From positions 47,322 through 111,321 of the forward strand of contig JAVETN010000009.1 in the NCBI GenBank assembly GCA_034006035.1: a stretch of 64,000 nucleotides of DNA, in the 5' to 3' direction. Source of the stretch: Desulforegulaceae bacterium (GTDB lineage Bacteria; Desulfobacterota; Desulfobacteria; Desulfobacterales; JACKCP01). Shown piece by piece: positions 1 through 8,253 of this stretch (positions are counted from its first letter, which is position 1; each line of letters begins with the position of its first letter). A program made the position numbers and the translations under genes. The notes beneath the pieces were generated by a model, which worked only from the letters and a program-made list of their open reading frames with translations, did not search any database and was not told the DNA's origin.

Positions 1-1
1 T

Positions 2-1411
2 GATGACTCAACTGCAATTGAACTTGCAAGCAGGGCTCATGCAGCAGAAGTTGCAATCTGGGATGACTATGCAAGCCGTGAACTTGCTTCCCAAAAACCT
101 TCTTCAACAGATGTTGCAAGGGCATATATAGGATCAATTTATGTAACAGGTGTTCCAGCCCTTGTTGGAATGTATCAGGCTGTAGAAGTTGGTAGCAGTT
201 ATCAGCTCACCGGTGCCCATGCAATTTCAGTTTACAAAGCCTCTATAGACCAGTCAGGTGAATGTAAACTATATGTTTATGATCCAAATTACCCCAATAA
301 AGACACAAGATATATAAAATATGTTGATGGAAAAGGTTTTTATATTTACCAGGGAGGTCCAAGTGCAAGTGACCCCGGGTACAGATATAATTATTTTAAA
401 CAATTTGGATACAGCTTTGGAATAAATGATTCTGTATTTGATGATTTAAAAACTTCAGCAGACAATAATTTTTCAGACAATAGCGTTTTCCCTCAAATAA
501 CAATAACATCAATTGAAGCAAAAAACATTGATGAAAATGTTCTTGAAACAGAAGATAAAACTGAAAATGGAGAAACACTTTTCACAACTAAAGATAATGC
601 CGTTGTAATCAAAGGAACTGTGCTTGGAGGTAATGCACAGGTTGAAGGCTCAGTTGTAAACAATATAAATCTAATTGTAACAGACGATCTTTACTCAACT
701 TCGGTAAATAATGAAGCAGACAAAGGAGACGGTTCATTTGAAATAACTCTTCCCCTTAAAAAAGGGGATAATGAAGTTATATTTCTTGGCAGCAGCCCAA
801 ACAGTTTTTCCCATTGGGCAGCATTCAAAAGGGTTATTATCAACTCCGATGCAAGTCCTTCAAGTATGACAATAACACTTAGCTGGAGTCAAAATAACAG
901 TGATGTTGACCTTTATGTAAAAGAACCTGCTTTTGAAGGTGATACAGGTGATACAGTTTATTACGGAAACAGAACAGGTGCAGACTCATCCAATCCTTAT
1001 CTTGATTTTGATAATACAGAAGGATACGGACCTGAACATTATATTGGTAAATGGGGAATGTCCACCCTTTCATCCAACGAAGTTTCAAATCCAAACGGAC
1101 TTTATGGAGACTATACTGTTGCTGTACATTATTATAGTGATGACGATGATGACTATGATAAAGATCAGGTCATTTCATGGAATGTAAGCTGGAGGTATCT
1201 TGCAGGAGCTCCATATGGTTCAGAAAATCCTGAAAAAAACGGTATCTGGATAGAAGGAAACAGGAACGGAGTTTTAACAAAGGCAAACTCAGGCACATCC
1301 GGAAGCATTAATTCAGGACCTGAATGGTCTGAAGCCTGGACTATTTCATACGACAATCCAGATGATTTTCAAATAACTATACCCGAAGCTCATACAGTAA
1401 TGCTTCCATAA
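2..1411 (+). CDS. Secreted C39-like peptidase / DUF2135 protein, 5' end missing
   Basis: The reading frame is open from base 2, so this is the C-terminal 469 codons of a larger protein; the ATG at 170 is internal. About residues 75-100 of the visible part carry a His followed by an Asp-Pro-Asn stretch (GAHAISVYKAS, then YVYDPNYP), which resembles the His and Asp/Asn region of papain-like C39-type peptidases; the nucleophile Cys would lie left of the window. Near the C-terminus, TLSWSQNNSDVDLYVKEP followed by YYGNRTG and DNTEGYGPEHY matches the DUF2135 (YfaP-like) domain, a beta-sandwich domain of secreted proteins. The middle (LVTDDLYSTS, GDNEVIF) looks like an Ig-like fold. Substrate is unknown. 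A rho-independent terminator follows 18 bases after the stop. The peptidase assignment is inference, since half of that domain is absent. Confidence 0.7.
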   Translation, partial: DDSTAIELASRAHAAEVAIWDDYASRELASQKPSSTDVARAYIGSIYVTGVPALVGMYQAVEVGSSYQLTGAHAISVYKASIDQSGECKLYVYDPNYPNKDTRYIKYVDGKGFYIYQGGPSASDPGYRYNYFKQFGYSFGINDSVFDDLKTSADNNFSDNSVFPQITITSIEAKNIDENVLETEDKTENGETLFTTKDNAVVIKGTVLGGNAQVEGSVVNNINLIVTDDLYSTSVNNEADKGDGSFEITLPLKKGDNEVIFLGSSPNSFSHWAAFKRVIINSDASPSSMTITLSWSQNNSDVDLYVKEPAFEGDTGDTVYYGNRTGADSSNPYLDFDNTEGYGPEHYIGKWGMSTLSSNEVSNPNGLYGDYTVAVHYYSDDDDDYDKDQVISWNVSWRYLAGAPYGSENPEKNGIWIEGNRNGVLTKANSGTSGSINSGPEWSEAWTISYDNPDDFQITIPEAHTVMLP

Positions 1412-1429
1412 ACTAACCTTTTAACTATA

Positions 1430-1460
1430 CCTCCTTTACATAAAAGCAAAGGAGGTTTTT
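1430..1460 (+). terminator. Rho-independent terminator
   Basis: The perfect 8-bp stem CCTCCTTT (1430-1437) / AAAGGAGG (1448-1455) is followed by five T. It ends the DUF2135 gene. Its 3' arm also contains AGGAGG, the best ribosome-binding site available to the lipoprotein gene that follows. Confidence 0.8.
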
Positions 1461-1470
1461 ATGGTAAAAA

Positions 1471-1977
1471 ATGAAAATTTTAAAAAAACAAAAAGTGATT
1501 TTATTTCTTATTATCCTATCTGGTGTTTCCGGGTGTAACAAACCTTCAAAGCCTGATTCCCAAACTAATAAAAACACAAACCCTGTTTCATATATTTATT
1601 ATCACGAAAACAAACCCCTTGAATCTGATTTGATTGTCAAGATTCAAAGCAGCGGAAAAGTAAGTTCAATAATAAAAAAACTTAAACCTTTTTCCCAAAA
1701 CCCCCACAGCTTTTCTTCATGGGAAAAATTCGAAGAAACAATTTTCATTGATAATAAAACTTTTTTTGAACTTACAGAGCTTTTAAAAAAAATTGGAGAT
1801 AATGGTAAGATGGAAAAACCACCATTCCCGGGACAGCCAATTATTGATCTAAAAATTTGCTTTAATAATTTAAAATGTAAAAACTTTAGATTTTTTGAAG
1901 AAAATAAAACGAAAAACTTTAATCTGTTCAGGGAAAAACTAAATGAAGATGTTTTAAAAAAGTTTTCATTTTTTTAA
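1471..1977 (+). CDS. Hypothetical lipoprotein
   Basis: A 168-residue protein with a short basic N-terminus (MKILKKQK), a hydrophobic stretch and a lipobox, LSGVSGC, at residues 16-22, so Cys22 would be the lipidated residue. The mature part is Lys/Phe-rich with one later Cys pair (residues about 130 and 135). I do not recognise a family. The start at 1471 is chosen because it places the signal peptide in frame. The ATG at 1461 lies closer to the AGGAGG in the terminator stem (spacing 5, against 15 for 1471) but encodes only about 25 codons in another frame. Function unknown; location inferred as membrane-anchored, periplasmic face. Confidence 0.7.
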   Translation: MKILKKQKVILFLIILSGVSGCNKPSKPDSQTNKNTNPVSYIYYHENKPLESDLIVKIQSSGKVSSIIKKLKPFSQNPHSFSSWEKFEETIFIDNKTFFELTELLKKIGDNGKMEKPPFPGQPIIDLKICFNNLKCKNFRFFEENKTKNFNLFREKLNEDVLKKFSFF

Positions 1978-2382
1978 ATTCAGCGGGTTGAGCTTACCTA
2001 GGACAACGGATAAACTCAATTTTTTGGGGAACAATTCTAATCAATTTTCCCAGCCAACAAAAGCTATTGGTTAGTGTTTAGCTCAAAAGATAAAATCTCA
2101 TAATTTATAATCTTTAAAAAAACCAACTCATCAGCTGCCCCTTGAATTATCCAAGTCAGTGGTCTTCTTAGAGTATAAAGAAAATAGCCCCTGTCTTTGT
2201 TTGCATTAACCAACGGTCTTGTTGTTAAATTTCTTTTCTTCTTTAATTAAAACAAATTTCCAGTTTTTCACCAAAGATTATATAGTTTGCAAAACATAAT
2301 CTATAATGTTAAAAAATCTGTTTTGATATTTATATACAAAAAAATTTACAATAAACTAAATTAAGAGTTTCAGGAATATATT
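1978..2382. other. Intergenic region before metG
   Basis: About 405 bases with no convincing ORF on either strand. The left end holds a terminator-like hairpin (1988-2025). The right 100 bases are very AT-rich and probably contain the metG promoter, but no clear -35/-10 pair stands out. No riboswitch or T-box signature was recognised. Confidence 0.5.
1988..2025 (+). terminator. Probable terminator after lipoprotein gene
   Basis: TTGAGCTTA (1988-1996) pairs with TAAACTCAA (2011-2019) with one mismatch, followed by six T. It lies 11 bases after the lipoprotein stop codon. Confidence 0.5.
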
Positions 2383-4509
2383 ATGAAAAAACTTATTACT
2401 TCAGCCCTTCCCTATGTAAATAATGTTCCCCATCTTGGAAATATAATAGGATGTGTTCTTTCAGCAGATGTTTATGCAAGATTTTGCAGGCTAAGGGGAT
2501 ATGAAACACTTTATGTATGTGGAACAGATGAATACGGCACAGCAACTGAAAATAAGGCAAGGGAAGAAGGACTCACTCCAAAACAAGTTTGCGATAAATA
2601 CCATGAAATACACAAAAATATTTACAAAAATTTTAATATTTCATTTGATATTTTTGGAAGAACCTCCTCTCCTGAACAAACAAAAATAGCCCAGGAAATA
2701 TTTTTTGACCTTGAAAAAAACAATCTGATTAAAGAACAAACAACCAAAAGATCTTTTTGCCAAAATGATACAATCTTCCTTGCAGACAGATATATTGAAG
2801 GAGTCTGCCCTTTTTGCAATTATGAAGATGCAAGAGGAGATCAATGTGACAAATGCGGTAAACTCCTGGAACCGGAACTTTTAAAAGAACCAAGATGTAA
2901 AATCTGCCAAAACACTCCGATTTTAAAAGAAACTTCCCATCTTTACCTTAAACTTGATAAACTTCAGGAAAGCCTTGAAACCTGGTATAAAGAATCTTCT
3001 ATCAAAGGCAAATGGACAAACAATGCCGTAAAAACAACAAAGGCCTGGTTTGATCTTGGTCTTTTACCAAGACCAATTACAAGAGACTTGTCATGGGGAA
3101 TTCCTGTTCCCAAAAAAGGGTATGAAAACAAAGTCTTTTATGTATGGTTTGACGCTCCAATTGGATATATTTCCATGACGGCAAAAAAGAGAAGCGACTG
3201 GAAAGATTGGTGGCAAAACCCTGAAAATGTAGAACTTTATCAGTTTATGGCCAAAGACAATATTCCTTTTCATACAGTAATTTTTCCTGCTTCCTTAATT
3301 GGAACAGGCAAAAAATGGACTCTTTTACACCATATAAATGCAACAGAATATCTTAATTATGAAGATACAAAATTTTCCAAATCAAACAATATTGGAGTTT
3401 TTGGAACAGATGTAAAAGAAACTGGAATTGATATTGATTTGTGGAGATTTTACCTTCTTGCAAACAGACCTGAAAGAACAGATTCGGATTTTACCTGGAG
3501 TGATTTCATTGAAAAAGTAAACTCTGAATTTATTGATAATATTGGAAACCTTGTAAACAGAACCCTTACTTATCTTAAAAAGAATTTTGACGGTGAAATT
3601 AAAGATATTGATTCTTTTGAAGAACACAATGAATTTACAAAAACCTGTGCAAAGGAAGCAGATAAAATAACAGAATATCTTGAAAAAGTTAAAATAAGGG
3701 AAGCCATAAGGCAAGTTCTTTTAATTGGAAACAAGGGAAATAAGTTTTTCCAGGACATGGTTCCCTGGGAAAAAATTAAAACTGATAAAGAACATGCCCA
3801 TGCAACTGTTTCTGCTCTTGCATATCTTGTAAGAAATATTGCCATAGCAATTTCTCCTTATATGCCTGATACTTCCAATAAAATTCTTGATATTTTAAAC
3901 ATTAAGAATGCTTCCTGGGAAGATATAAATAAATTCAAGGGACTTGATTCTCATAAAATTAACACCCCTGAAATTATCCACAAAAAACTTGAATCTTCCT
4001 TGGCTGAAAAATTCAAGAAAAAGTTCTCGGGTAATAGCCCTGAATTTGGGAAACTTCAGTTAAAAGCTGCAAAAATTATAGAAGTAAAAAATCATCCAAA
4101 CGCTGAACATCTTTATCATTTAACAATTGATGCTGGCGAAGATAAAACAAGAAGTATAGCTGCAGCACTTGTAAAGCACTATTCAAAAGAAGAGCTCAAA
4201 GGTAAAAAAGTTATAATTCTTGCAAATCTAAAATCTGCTGAACTTAAGGGAATAATCTCAGAGGGAATGGTTCTTGTTTGTAAGAAAAAGAAAAAAATGG
4301 AACTTCTTGACAGTTCAAAGTTTGAAATTGGAGATTTGGTTGAAGTTGAAAATCAAAAAACTGATCATAGTGAAATAACAATTGAAGAATTTAAAAACGT
4401 TCCACTTCAGATCAAAGACTCTAAAATGATTTTTGATGAGGACAAAATTTGTTTTATAAAAGGAGTTGAGATTGAAACACAAAATCTCAAATCTGGCAAA
4501 ATTTGCTGA
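2383..4509 (+). CDS. metG: Methionine--tRNA ligase with C-terminal tRNA-binding domain
   Basis: Cytoplasmic class I aminoacyl-tRNA synthetase that charges tRNA-Met. At 708 residues it is the long, dimeric type. The HIGH-like motif is HLGN at residues 17-20, and the KMSKS equivalent is KFSKS near residue 331. Between them (about residues 140-180) lie four CxxC-type pairs (CPFC, CDKC, CKIC with flanking Cys) that form the zinc-binding connective peptide. The helical anticodon-binding domain follows (about 370-520). Residues from about 553 (LQLKAAKIIEVKNHPNAEHL) form the EMAP/Trbp111-like tRNA-binding domain, after which there is a further Lys-rich tail of roughly 50 residues. The start ATG follows a weak purine stretch. 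Its 3' end overlaps the next gene by 38 bases. Confidence 0.97.
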   Translation: MKKLITSALPYVNNVPHLGNIIGCVLSADVYARFCRLRGYETLYVCGTDEYGTATENKAREEGLTPKQVCDKYHEIHKNIYKNFNISFDIFGRTSSPEQTKIAQEIFFDLEKNNLIKEQTTKRSFCQNDTIFLADRYIEGVCPFCNYEDARGDQCDKCGKLLEPELLKEPRCKICQNTPILKETSHLYLKLDKLQESLETWYKESSIKGKWTNNAVKTTKAWFDLGLLPRPITRDLSWGIPVPKKGYENKVFYVWFDAPIGYISMTAKKRSDWKDWWQNPENVELYQFMAKDNIPFHTVIFPASLIGTGKKWTLLHHINATEYLNYEDTKFSKSNNIGVFGTDVKETGIDIDLWRFYLLANRPERTDSDFTWSDFIEKVNSEFIDNIGNLVNRTLTYLKKNFDGEIKDIDSFEEHNEFTKTCAKEADKITEYLEKVKIREAIRQVLLIGNKGNKFFQDMVPWEKIKTDKEHAHATVSALAYLVRNIAIAISPYMPDTSNKILDILNIKNASWEDINKFKGLDSHKINTPEIIHKKLESSLAEKFKKKFSGNSPEFGKLQLKAAKIIEVKNHPNAEHLYHLTIDAGEDKTRSIAAALVKHYSKEELKGKKVIILANLKSAELKGIISEGMVLVCKKKKKMELLDSSKFEIGDLVEVENQKTDHSEITIEEFKNVPLQIKDSKMIFDEDKICFIKGVEIETQNLKSGKIC

Positions 4510-5254
4510 TGAAATAAACAAAGAAAAATTCAAAAATCTTTCTTCAAAAAAACAACATGAAATTATAGCGTCTTTTGCTTGTTTATGTTTTAAAAAAAAT
4601 AAACCCTTAGATTTTTATAAAAAATATGAAACTTTTCATTCCTGGGTGGAACTTGACAGGTTCTACCCGGGAAACTGGTTAAATGATAAAGAAAAACTCC
4701 AGGGGTTTTTTGAATTTCATATTTCTTTTTCCTTAAATCCCCCAATTAATGATCTGGAAAAAAACCTTGAACTTAATACAAAATGGAATCCTTTATATAA
4801 TCTTTCAATTTATTTAGATGAAATAAGAAGCCCTTATAATATTGGTTCAATTTTAAGAATTGCAGATAATTTTGGATTAAAAGGAGTTTTTCACTCATCT
4901 TCACATATAAACATTTCAAACTCTAAACTTAAAAAATCTTCAATGGGAACATCTAGATGGATTCCTTTAACTTTTATTGAAGACCCTGTTTCCTGGTTTT
5001 TAAATTCAGGTAAAGAAGTTGTTGCACTTGAAACAGGAAAAGACTCCCAAAATATTTCAGATTGGAATCCTTCAAAAAACTGCATAATTGTTGCAGGAAA
5101 TGAGGAAAACGGAATTAGCAAAAAAATTTTATCATCCTGTACACAAAAAGTTCATATTCCAATGTTTGGATTTAAAAAATCAATGAATGTAAGCAATGCT
5201 GTTTCTGTTATCTGTTACAAATATATTGAAAAGATAAATAACCTGGCCGGCTAA
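4472..5254 (+). CDS. SpoU/TrmH-family RNA 2'-O-methyltransferase
   Basis: A 260-residue SPOUT methyltransferase acting on tRNA or rRNA with S-adenosylmethionine. The three family motifs are present: NIGSILRIADNFG (motif 1), IVAGNEENGIS (motif 2) and IPMFGFKKSMNVSNAVSV (motif 3, knot region). The N-terminal ~100 residues are a poorly conserved extension. Start choice: AGGAG at 4461-4465 sits 6 bases before TTG 4472, whereas the longer alternative TTG 4466 would directly abut it, so 4472 is preferred. The gene starts inside the end of metG (38-base overlap), which suggests translational coupling. The target nucleotide cannot be read from sequence. Confidence 0.88.
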   Translation: MKHKISNLAKFADEINKEKFKNLSSKKQHEIIASFACLCFKKNKPLDFYKKYETFHSWVELDRFYPGNWLNDKEKLQGFFEFHISFSLNPPINDLEKNLELNTKWNPLYNLSIYLDEIRSPYNIGSILRIADNFGLKGVFHSSSHINISNSKLKKSSMGTSRWIPLTFIEDPVSWFLNSGKEVVALETGKDSQNISDWNPSKNCIIVAGNEENGISKKILSSCTQKVHIPMFGFKKSMNVSNAVSVICYKYIEKINNLAG

Positions 5255-5268
5255 GTTTTTTTAAATAT

Positions 5269-6012
5269 CTAATCATAAATAACTTCTTTTAAATAAAGCC
5301 CATGAGGAGGTGCTGTCATTCCTGCACTTGCCCTGTCTTTTTTTTCAAGAATGGCTGGGATTTCATCTGGTGAGATTTTTCCAAGTCCAATCTGAACAAG
5401 GGTTCCTGTAATATTTCTAACCATATATCTTAAAAAACCGTCACCACTTACAATAATTTTTATTTTCCCGTTGGAAAAGGGTTTTACATCAAGATTAAAA
5501 ATTGTTCTTATACTATGAGCTCTTAAACTTCCAGCAGCTTCAAATGATTTAAAATCATGTTTGCCAATTAAATAAGAAGCTGCCTTTTTCATTTTTTCAA
5601 TATCCAGGGTCTGGCGTATATGCCAGATATAATTTCTTCCTATGGCTGGCCTTTGACTCTGGTTTAAAATTACATATTCATAGATTTTTGATTTTGCAGA
5701 AAATCTTGAATGAAAATCAAGGGGAACTTCAATACATTCTTTAATTGCTATTCCTTTGGGAACAAGGTGATCCAAGCCTTTTTCAAAAGATTTTTCAACA
5801 ATTTTTGTATTACAGGTGAAATTTGCAACCTGGTTTAAGGCATGGACTCCTGCATCTGTTCTTCCTGATCCATGAACTTCAACATAAGAATTTGTCATAA
5901 TTGAAACTGCTTTTTCAATTTCTCCTTGAATTGTTCTCACACTAGGCTGAATCTGCCAACCATGAAAATTGGTACCATCATATTCTATAGTTATCTTAAA
6001 ATTTCTTTTCAA
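5269..6012 (-). CDS. truA: tRNA pseudouridine(38-40) synthase
   Basis: TruA isomerises uridines 38-40 in the anticodon stem-loop of tRNAs. The protein is 247 residues, the usual size. The catalytic Asp is Asp53 in GSGRTDAGVHALNQ, and FHGWQIQP near the N-terminus and FLRYMVRNITGTL near residue 195 are typical family segments. The gene is convergent with the SpoU methyltransferase, with only 14 bases between stop codons, and it lies 11 bases downstream of the small selenoprotein candidate on the same strand, so the two are probably co-transcribed. Confidence 0.96.
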   Translation of the reverse strand: MKRNFKITIEYDGTNFHGWQIQPSVRTIQGEIEKAVSIMTNSYVEVHGSGRTDAGVHALNQVANFTCNTKIVEKSFEKGLDHLVPKGIAIKECIEVPLDFHSRFSAKSKIYEYVILNQSQRPAIGRNYIWHIRQTLDIEKMKKAASYLIGKHDFKSFEAAGSLRAHSIRTIFNLDVKPFSNGKIKIIVSGDGFLRYMVRNITGTLVQIGLGKISPDEIPAILEKKDRASAGMTAPPHGLYLKEVIYD

Positions 6013-6023
6013 TTTAAATCTAC

Positions 6024-6206
6024 CTAAAGCCTGTCAACTGGAAGAAATGCCAAAAACTCTTCTGTATAATCGTTTAAGAAATATTTCATTTTGTCTTTAT
6101 CAAACTTTGTCTTGCAATCCTTGCAATAAAAAAAAGCCTTTGTTCAGCTTCTTTTTAAAACTACCCTTCCATTACAATTTGGGCATCTTTCTTTAAGTTT
6201 TTTCAT
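6024..6206 (-). CDS. Putative small selenoprotein with two CXXC motifs (in-frame TGA)
   Basis: Reading on the minus strand from ATG 6206, preceded by AGGAGG with 4-base spacing, gives MKKLKERCPNCNGRVVLKRS, then TGA at codon 21 (forward 6144-6146), then TKAFFYCKDCKTKFDKDKMK and on to TAG: 60 residues if the TGA is decoded. The reading frame, zinc-ribbon-like layout (C8xxC11 and C28xxC31) and protein character continue uninterrupted across the TGA. From memory, a family of small dual-CXXC proteins of Deltaproteobacteria has Cys or Sec at this point between the pairs, inside a basic RSC/RSU context. About 23 bases after the TGA comes a small stem-loop with a GGA apical loop (6112-6126), in the range for a bacterial SECIS. 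Not experimentally supported; a pseudogene or sequencing error is the alternative. Function unknown, redox or metal binding inferred. Confidence 0.72.
6112..6126 (-). promoter_or_regulatory. Candidate bacterial SECIS element
   Basis: On the minus strand TTGCAA-GGA-TTGCAA forms a 6-bp stem with a G-containing 3-base apical loop, starting 17 bases after the in-frame TGA. Flanking GGCTTT and AAAGTT could add a lower stem. Size and distance fit the loose bacterial SECIS rule (SelB-binding hairpin within the coding sequence just after the UGA). TTGCAA is self-complementary, so chance formation is possible. Confidence 0.45.
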
Positions 6207-6305
6207 CTAACCTCCTAAAATTGTCTTGCCATTACTTAAATTAAAAGTAAAATAAGTTCTTTCAAAAAAACTGTATTTATACCAGAATAAGATAAAAAAT
6301 TAAAG

Positions 6306-7499
6306 ATGGAAAATATCATGGAAAAACTTCAATGCAAAGGTTTTAAAGCAGCTGGAATAAGCTGTGGAATAAAAAAGAACAATTTATTTGACCTTGGTCT
6401 TATTGTATCTGAAATTCCATCAAACGCAGCTGCTGTCTTTACAAAAAACAAAGCTGTGGCAGCTCCTGTAGTTGTATCCAAAGAAAACATTAATTCAAAA
6501 AAATGCTCTGCCGTTATTGTAAACAGCGGGAATGCAAATTGTGCAACTGGAAAACAGGGAATTGAAAACTCAAGAATAACTGTAGAAGAAACTGCCAAAA
6601 TCCTTGGAATCGACTTTTCACATATTCAAGTTGGGTCAACAGGTGTTATTGGTCAGCAGCTCCCCGTTGAAAAAATCATTTCAAATTTAAAAACGCTTAA
6701 ATCAAATTTAAAAAATGATTTTGATGATTTCAACTCTGCAATAATGACAACAGACAAGTTTAAAAAAAATATTGTTTTAAAAGAAAAAATCAATGGAAAA
6801 GAAGTAACACTTCTTGCCATAGCCAAAGGTGCTGGAATGATAAGACCTGATATGGCAACAATGCTTTGTTATGCATTAACAGATGCTGAAATTGATGAAA
6901 ATGATATAAAAAACTTTCTTTTAAGAGCTGTAAATAAAAGCTTCAATAAAATAACAGTTGATGGAGACACAAGTACAAACGATACTGTTCTTTTAATGGC
7001 TAACGGTTTAAGCAAAGTAAAAATAGATTCCCACGAAAAATCTTTTGCCTTTCAAAATATGCTTGATAAAGCTCTTATTTATCTTTCAAGAGAAATCGTA
7101 AGAGATGGTGAAGGTGCAACAAAAGTTGTTAAAATTAATGCTGTAAATGCAAAATCTTATGAGGATGCTTTTAAAATTGTAGATTCAATTGCACATTCTA
7201 ATCTTTTTAAAACAGCTCTTTTTGGTGAAGATCCAAACTGGGGAAGAATAATTGCGGCTGCAGGAAGATCTGGAGCTGAAATTGACCCTTATGAAACTGA
7301 TATTTACTTTGAAGATGTGTGTATGATGGAAAAAGGATTCGGACTTGGCCATTTAAATGAAGAAAAAGCATTGGAAATAATGAAAAGAGATTCTTTTGAA
7401 ATTACTATTGATTTAAATTCAGGGACATTTTCAGATTATATAATAACAAATGATCTTTCCTATGAATACATTAAAATAAATGCTGATTATAGAACATGA
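6306..7499 (+). CDS. argJ: Glutamate N-acetyltransferase / amino-acid acetyltransferase
   Basis: ArgJ transfers acetyl groups from N-acetylornithine to glutamate in the cyclic arginine pathway and may also use acetyl-CoA. It is made as a 397-residue precursor that cleaves itself; the cleavage site and nucleophile are Thr185 in KGAGMIRPDMATML. Other family segments include VNSGNANCATG (residues 72-82) and DTSTNDT. The upstream region is short and divergent from the selenoprotein gene. The ATG at 6306 lacks a strong ribosome-binding site; ATG 6318 (MEKLQCKG) is an alternative start. The gene overlaps rluB by four bases (ATGA), so the two are translationally coupled. Confidence 0.95.
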   Translation: MENIMEKLQCKGFKAAGISCGIKKNNLFDLGLIVSEIPSNAAAVFTKNKAVAAPVVVSKENINSKKCSAVIVNSGNANCATGKQGIENSRITVEETAKILGIDFSHIQVGSTGVIGQQLPVEKIISNLKTLKSNLKNDFDDFNSAIMTTDKFKKNIVLKEKINGKEVTLLAIAKGAGMIRPDMATMLCYALTDAEIDENDIKNFLLRAVNKSFNKITVDGDTSTNDTVLLMANGLSKVKIDSHEKSFAFQNMLDKALIYLSREIVRDGEGATKVVKINAVNAKSYEDAFKIVDSIAHSNLFKTALFGEDPNWGRIIAAAGRSGAEIDPYETDIYFEDVCMMEKGFGLGHLNEEKALEIMKRDSFEITIDLNSGTFSDYIITNDLSYEYIKINADYRT

Positions 7500-8191
7500 C
7501 AGAAAAAATAAGACTTCAGAAATTTATTGGAAATTCAGGGTATTGCTCCAGAAGAAAAGCTGAAGAACTGATTTTGGAAAATAAGGTCAAGGTAAACAAT
7601 GAAACTGCCACCCTTGGAACAAAAATTGATCCAAAAAAGGACAAAGTATATATAAACGGAAAAAAAATTGAGCTTAATGAAAAAACTGTTTATATTATGC
7701 TTAACAAGCCTCCTGGGTTTATTTCAAGCTGCAGCCATAAAGGGAAAAAAACTGTAATTGACCTGGTTGATGTAAAAGAAAGAGTTTATCCTGTTGGAAG
7801 ACTTGATATGAACTCAAGGGGACTGATTCTTCTCATAAATGACGGAGAACTTCACAACAGACTTTCACATCCATCTTTTGATCATGAAAAGGAGTATCTT
7901 GTTAAAACAAATATCCCTTTGACCAACAAAGAGATTAAGCTTCTTTCTGAAGGTGTTGTAATAGACGGAAGAAAAACAAGGAAAGCTTTTATAAAAAGAA
8001 AAAAAAACGATTATTTAAGCATTACTCTTAAAGAAGGAAGAAATAGACAAATAAGAAAAATGGTTGAAACATTAAACAAAAAAGTTGTGGATCTTTTTAG
8101 AATAAGAATGTCTGAAATTTTACTTGGTAGTCTTCCTGAAGGTAAATGGAGATATCTCAGTAAAAATGAAATTAATAATTTGAAAAAATAA
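7496..8191 (+). CDS. rluB: RsuA/RluB-family rRNA pseudouridine synthase
   Basis: Pseudouridine synthase of 231 residues with an N-terminal S4 RNA-binding domain (RLQKFIGNSGYCSRRKAEELI, residues 6-26) and the catalytic domain with YPVGRLDMNSRGLILL, where Asp104 is the catalytic aspartate. GRNRQIRKM near residue 182 is another family mark. RluB-type enzymes modify 23S rRNA position 2605; RsuA (16S 516) and RluE/F are related alternatives, so the exact target is inference. Its start codon overlaps the argJ stop (ATGA). The gene is followed by a strong hairpin shared with the convergent aldehyde dehydrogenase. Confidence 0.88.
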   Translation: MTEKIRLQKFIGNSGYCSRRKAEELILENKVKVNNETATLGTKIDPKKDKVYINGKKIELNEKTVYIMLNKPPGFISSCSHKGKKTVIDLVDVKERVYPVGRLDMNSRGLILLINDGELHNRLSHPSFDHEKEYLVKTNIPLTNKEIKLLSEGVVIDGRKTRKAFIKRKKNDYLSITLKEGRNRQIRKMVETLNKKVVDLFRIRMSEILLGSLPEGKWRYLSKNEINNLKK

Positions 8192-8214
8192 TTTGACAAT
8201 TAATTTTATAATGA

Positions 8215-8243
8215 GGCAGGTAAATAAGTTAATACTACCTGCC
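8215..8243. terminator. Hairpin between convergent genes
   Basis: GGCAGGTA (8215-8222) pairs perfectly with TACCTGCC (8236-8243). It sits between the convergent rluB and aldehyde dehydrogenase genes and can form on either strand. There is no long T run, so termination strength is uncertain. Confidence 0.6.
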
Positions 8244-8253
8244 ACAAAATTAT

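Noticed and set aside
1978..2382. SAM or T-box riboswitch controlling metG
   Set aside because: No conserved T-box sequence or SAM-riboswitch core was seen; T-boxes are also unusual in this group.
5969..6196. Plus-strand ORF of 75 codons over the truA start and selenoprotein gene
   Set aside because: Antisense to truA and the dual-CXXC frame; no ribosome-binding site and no family resemblance.
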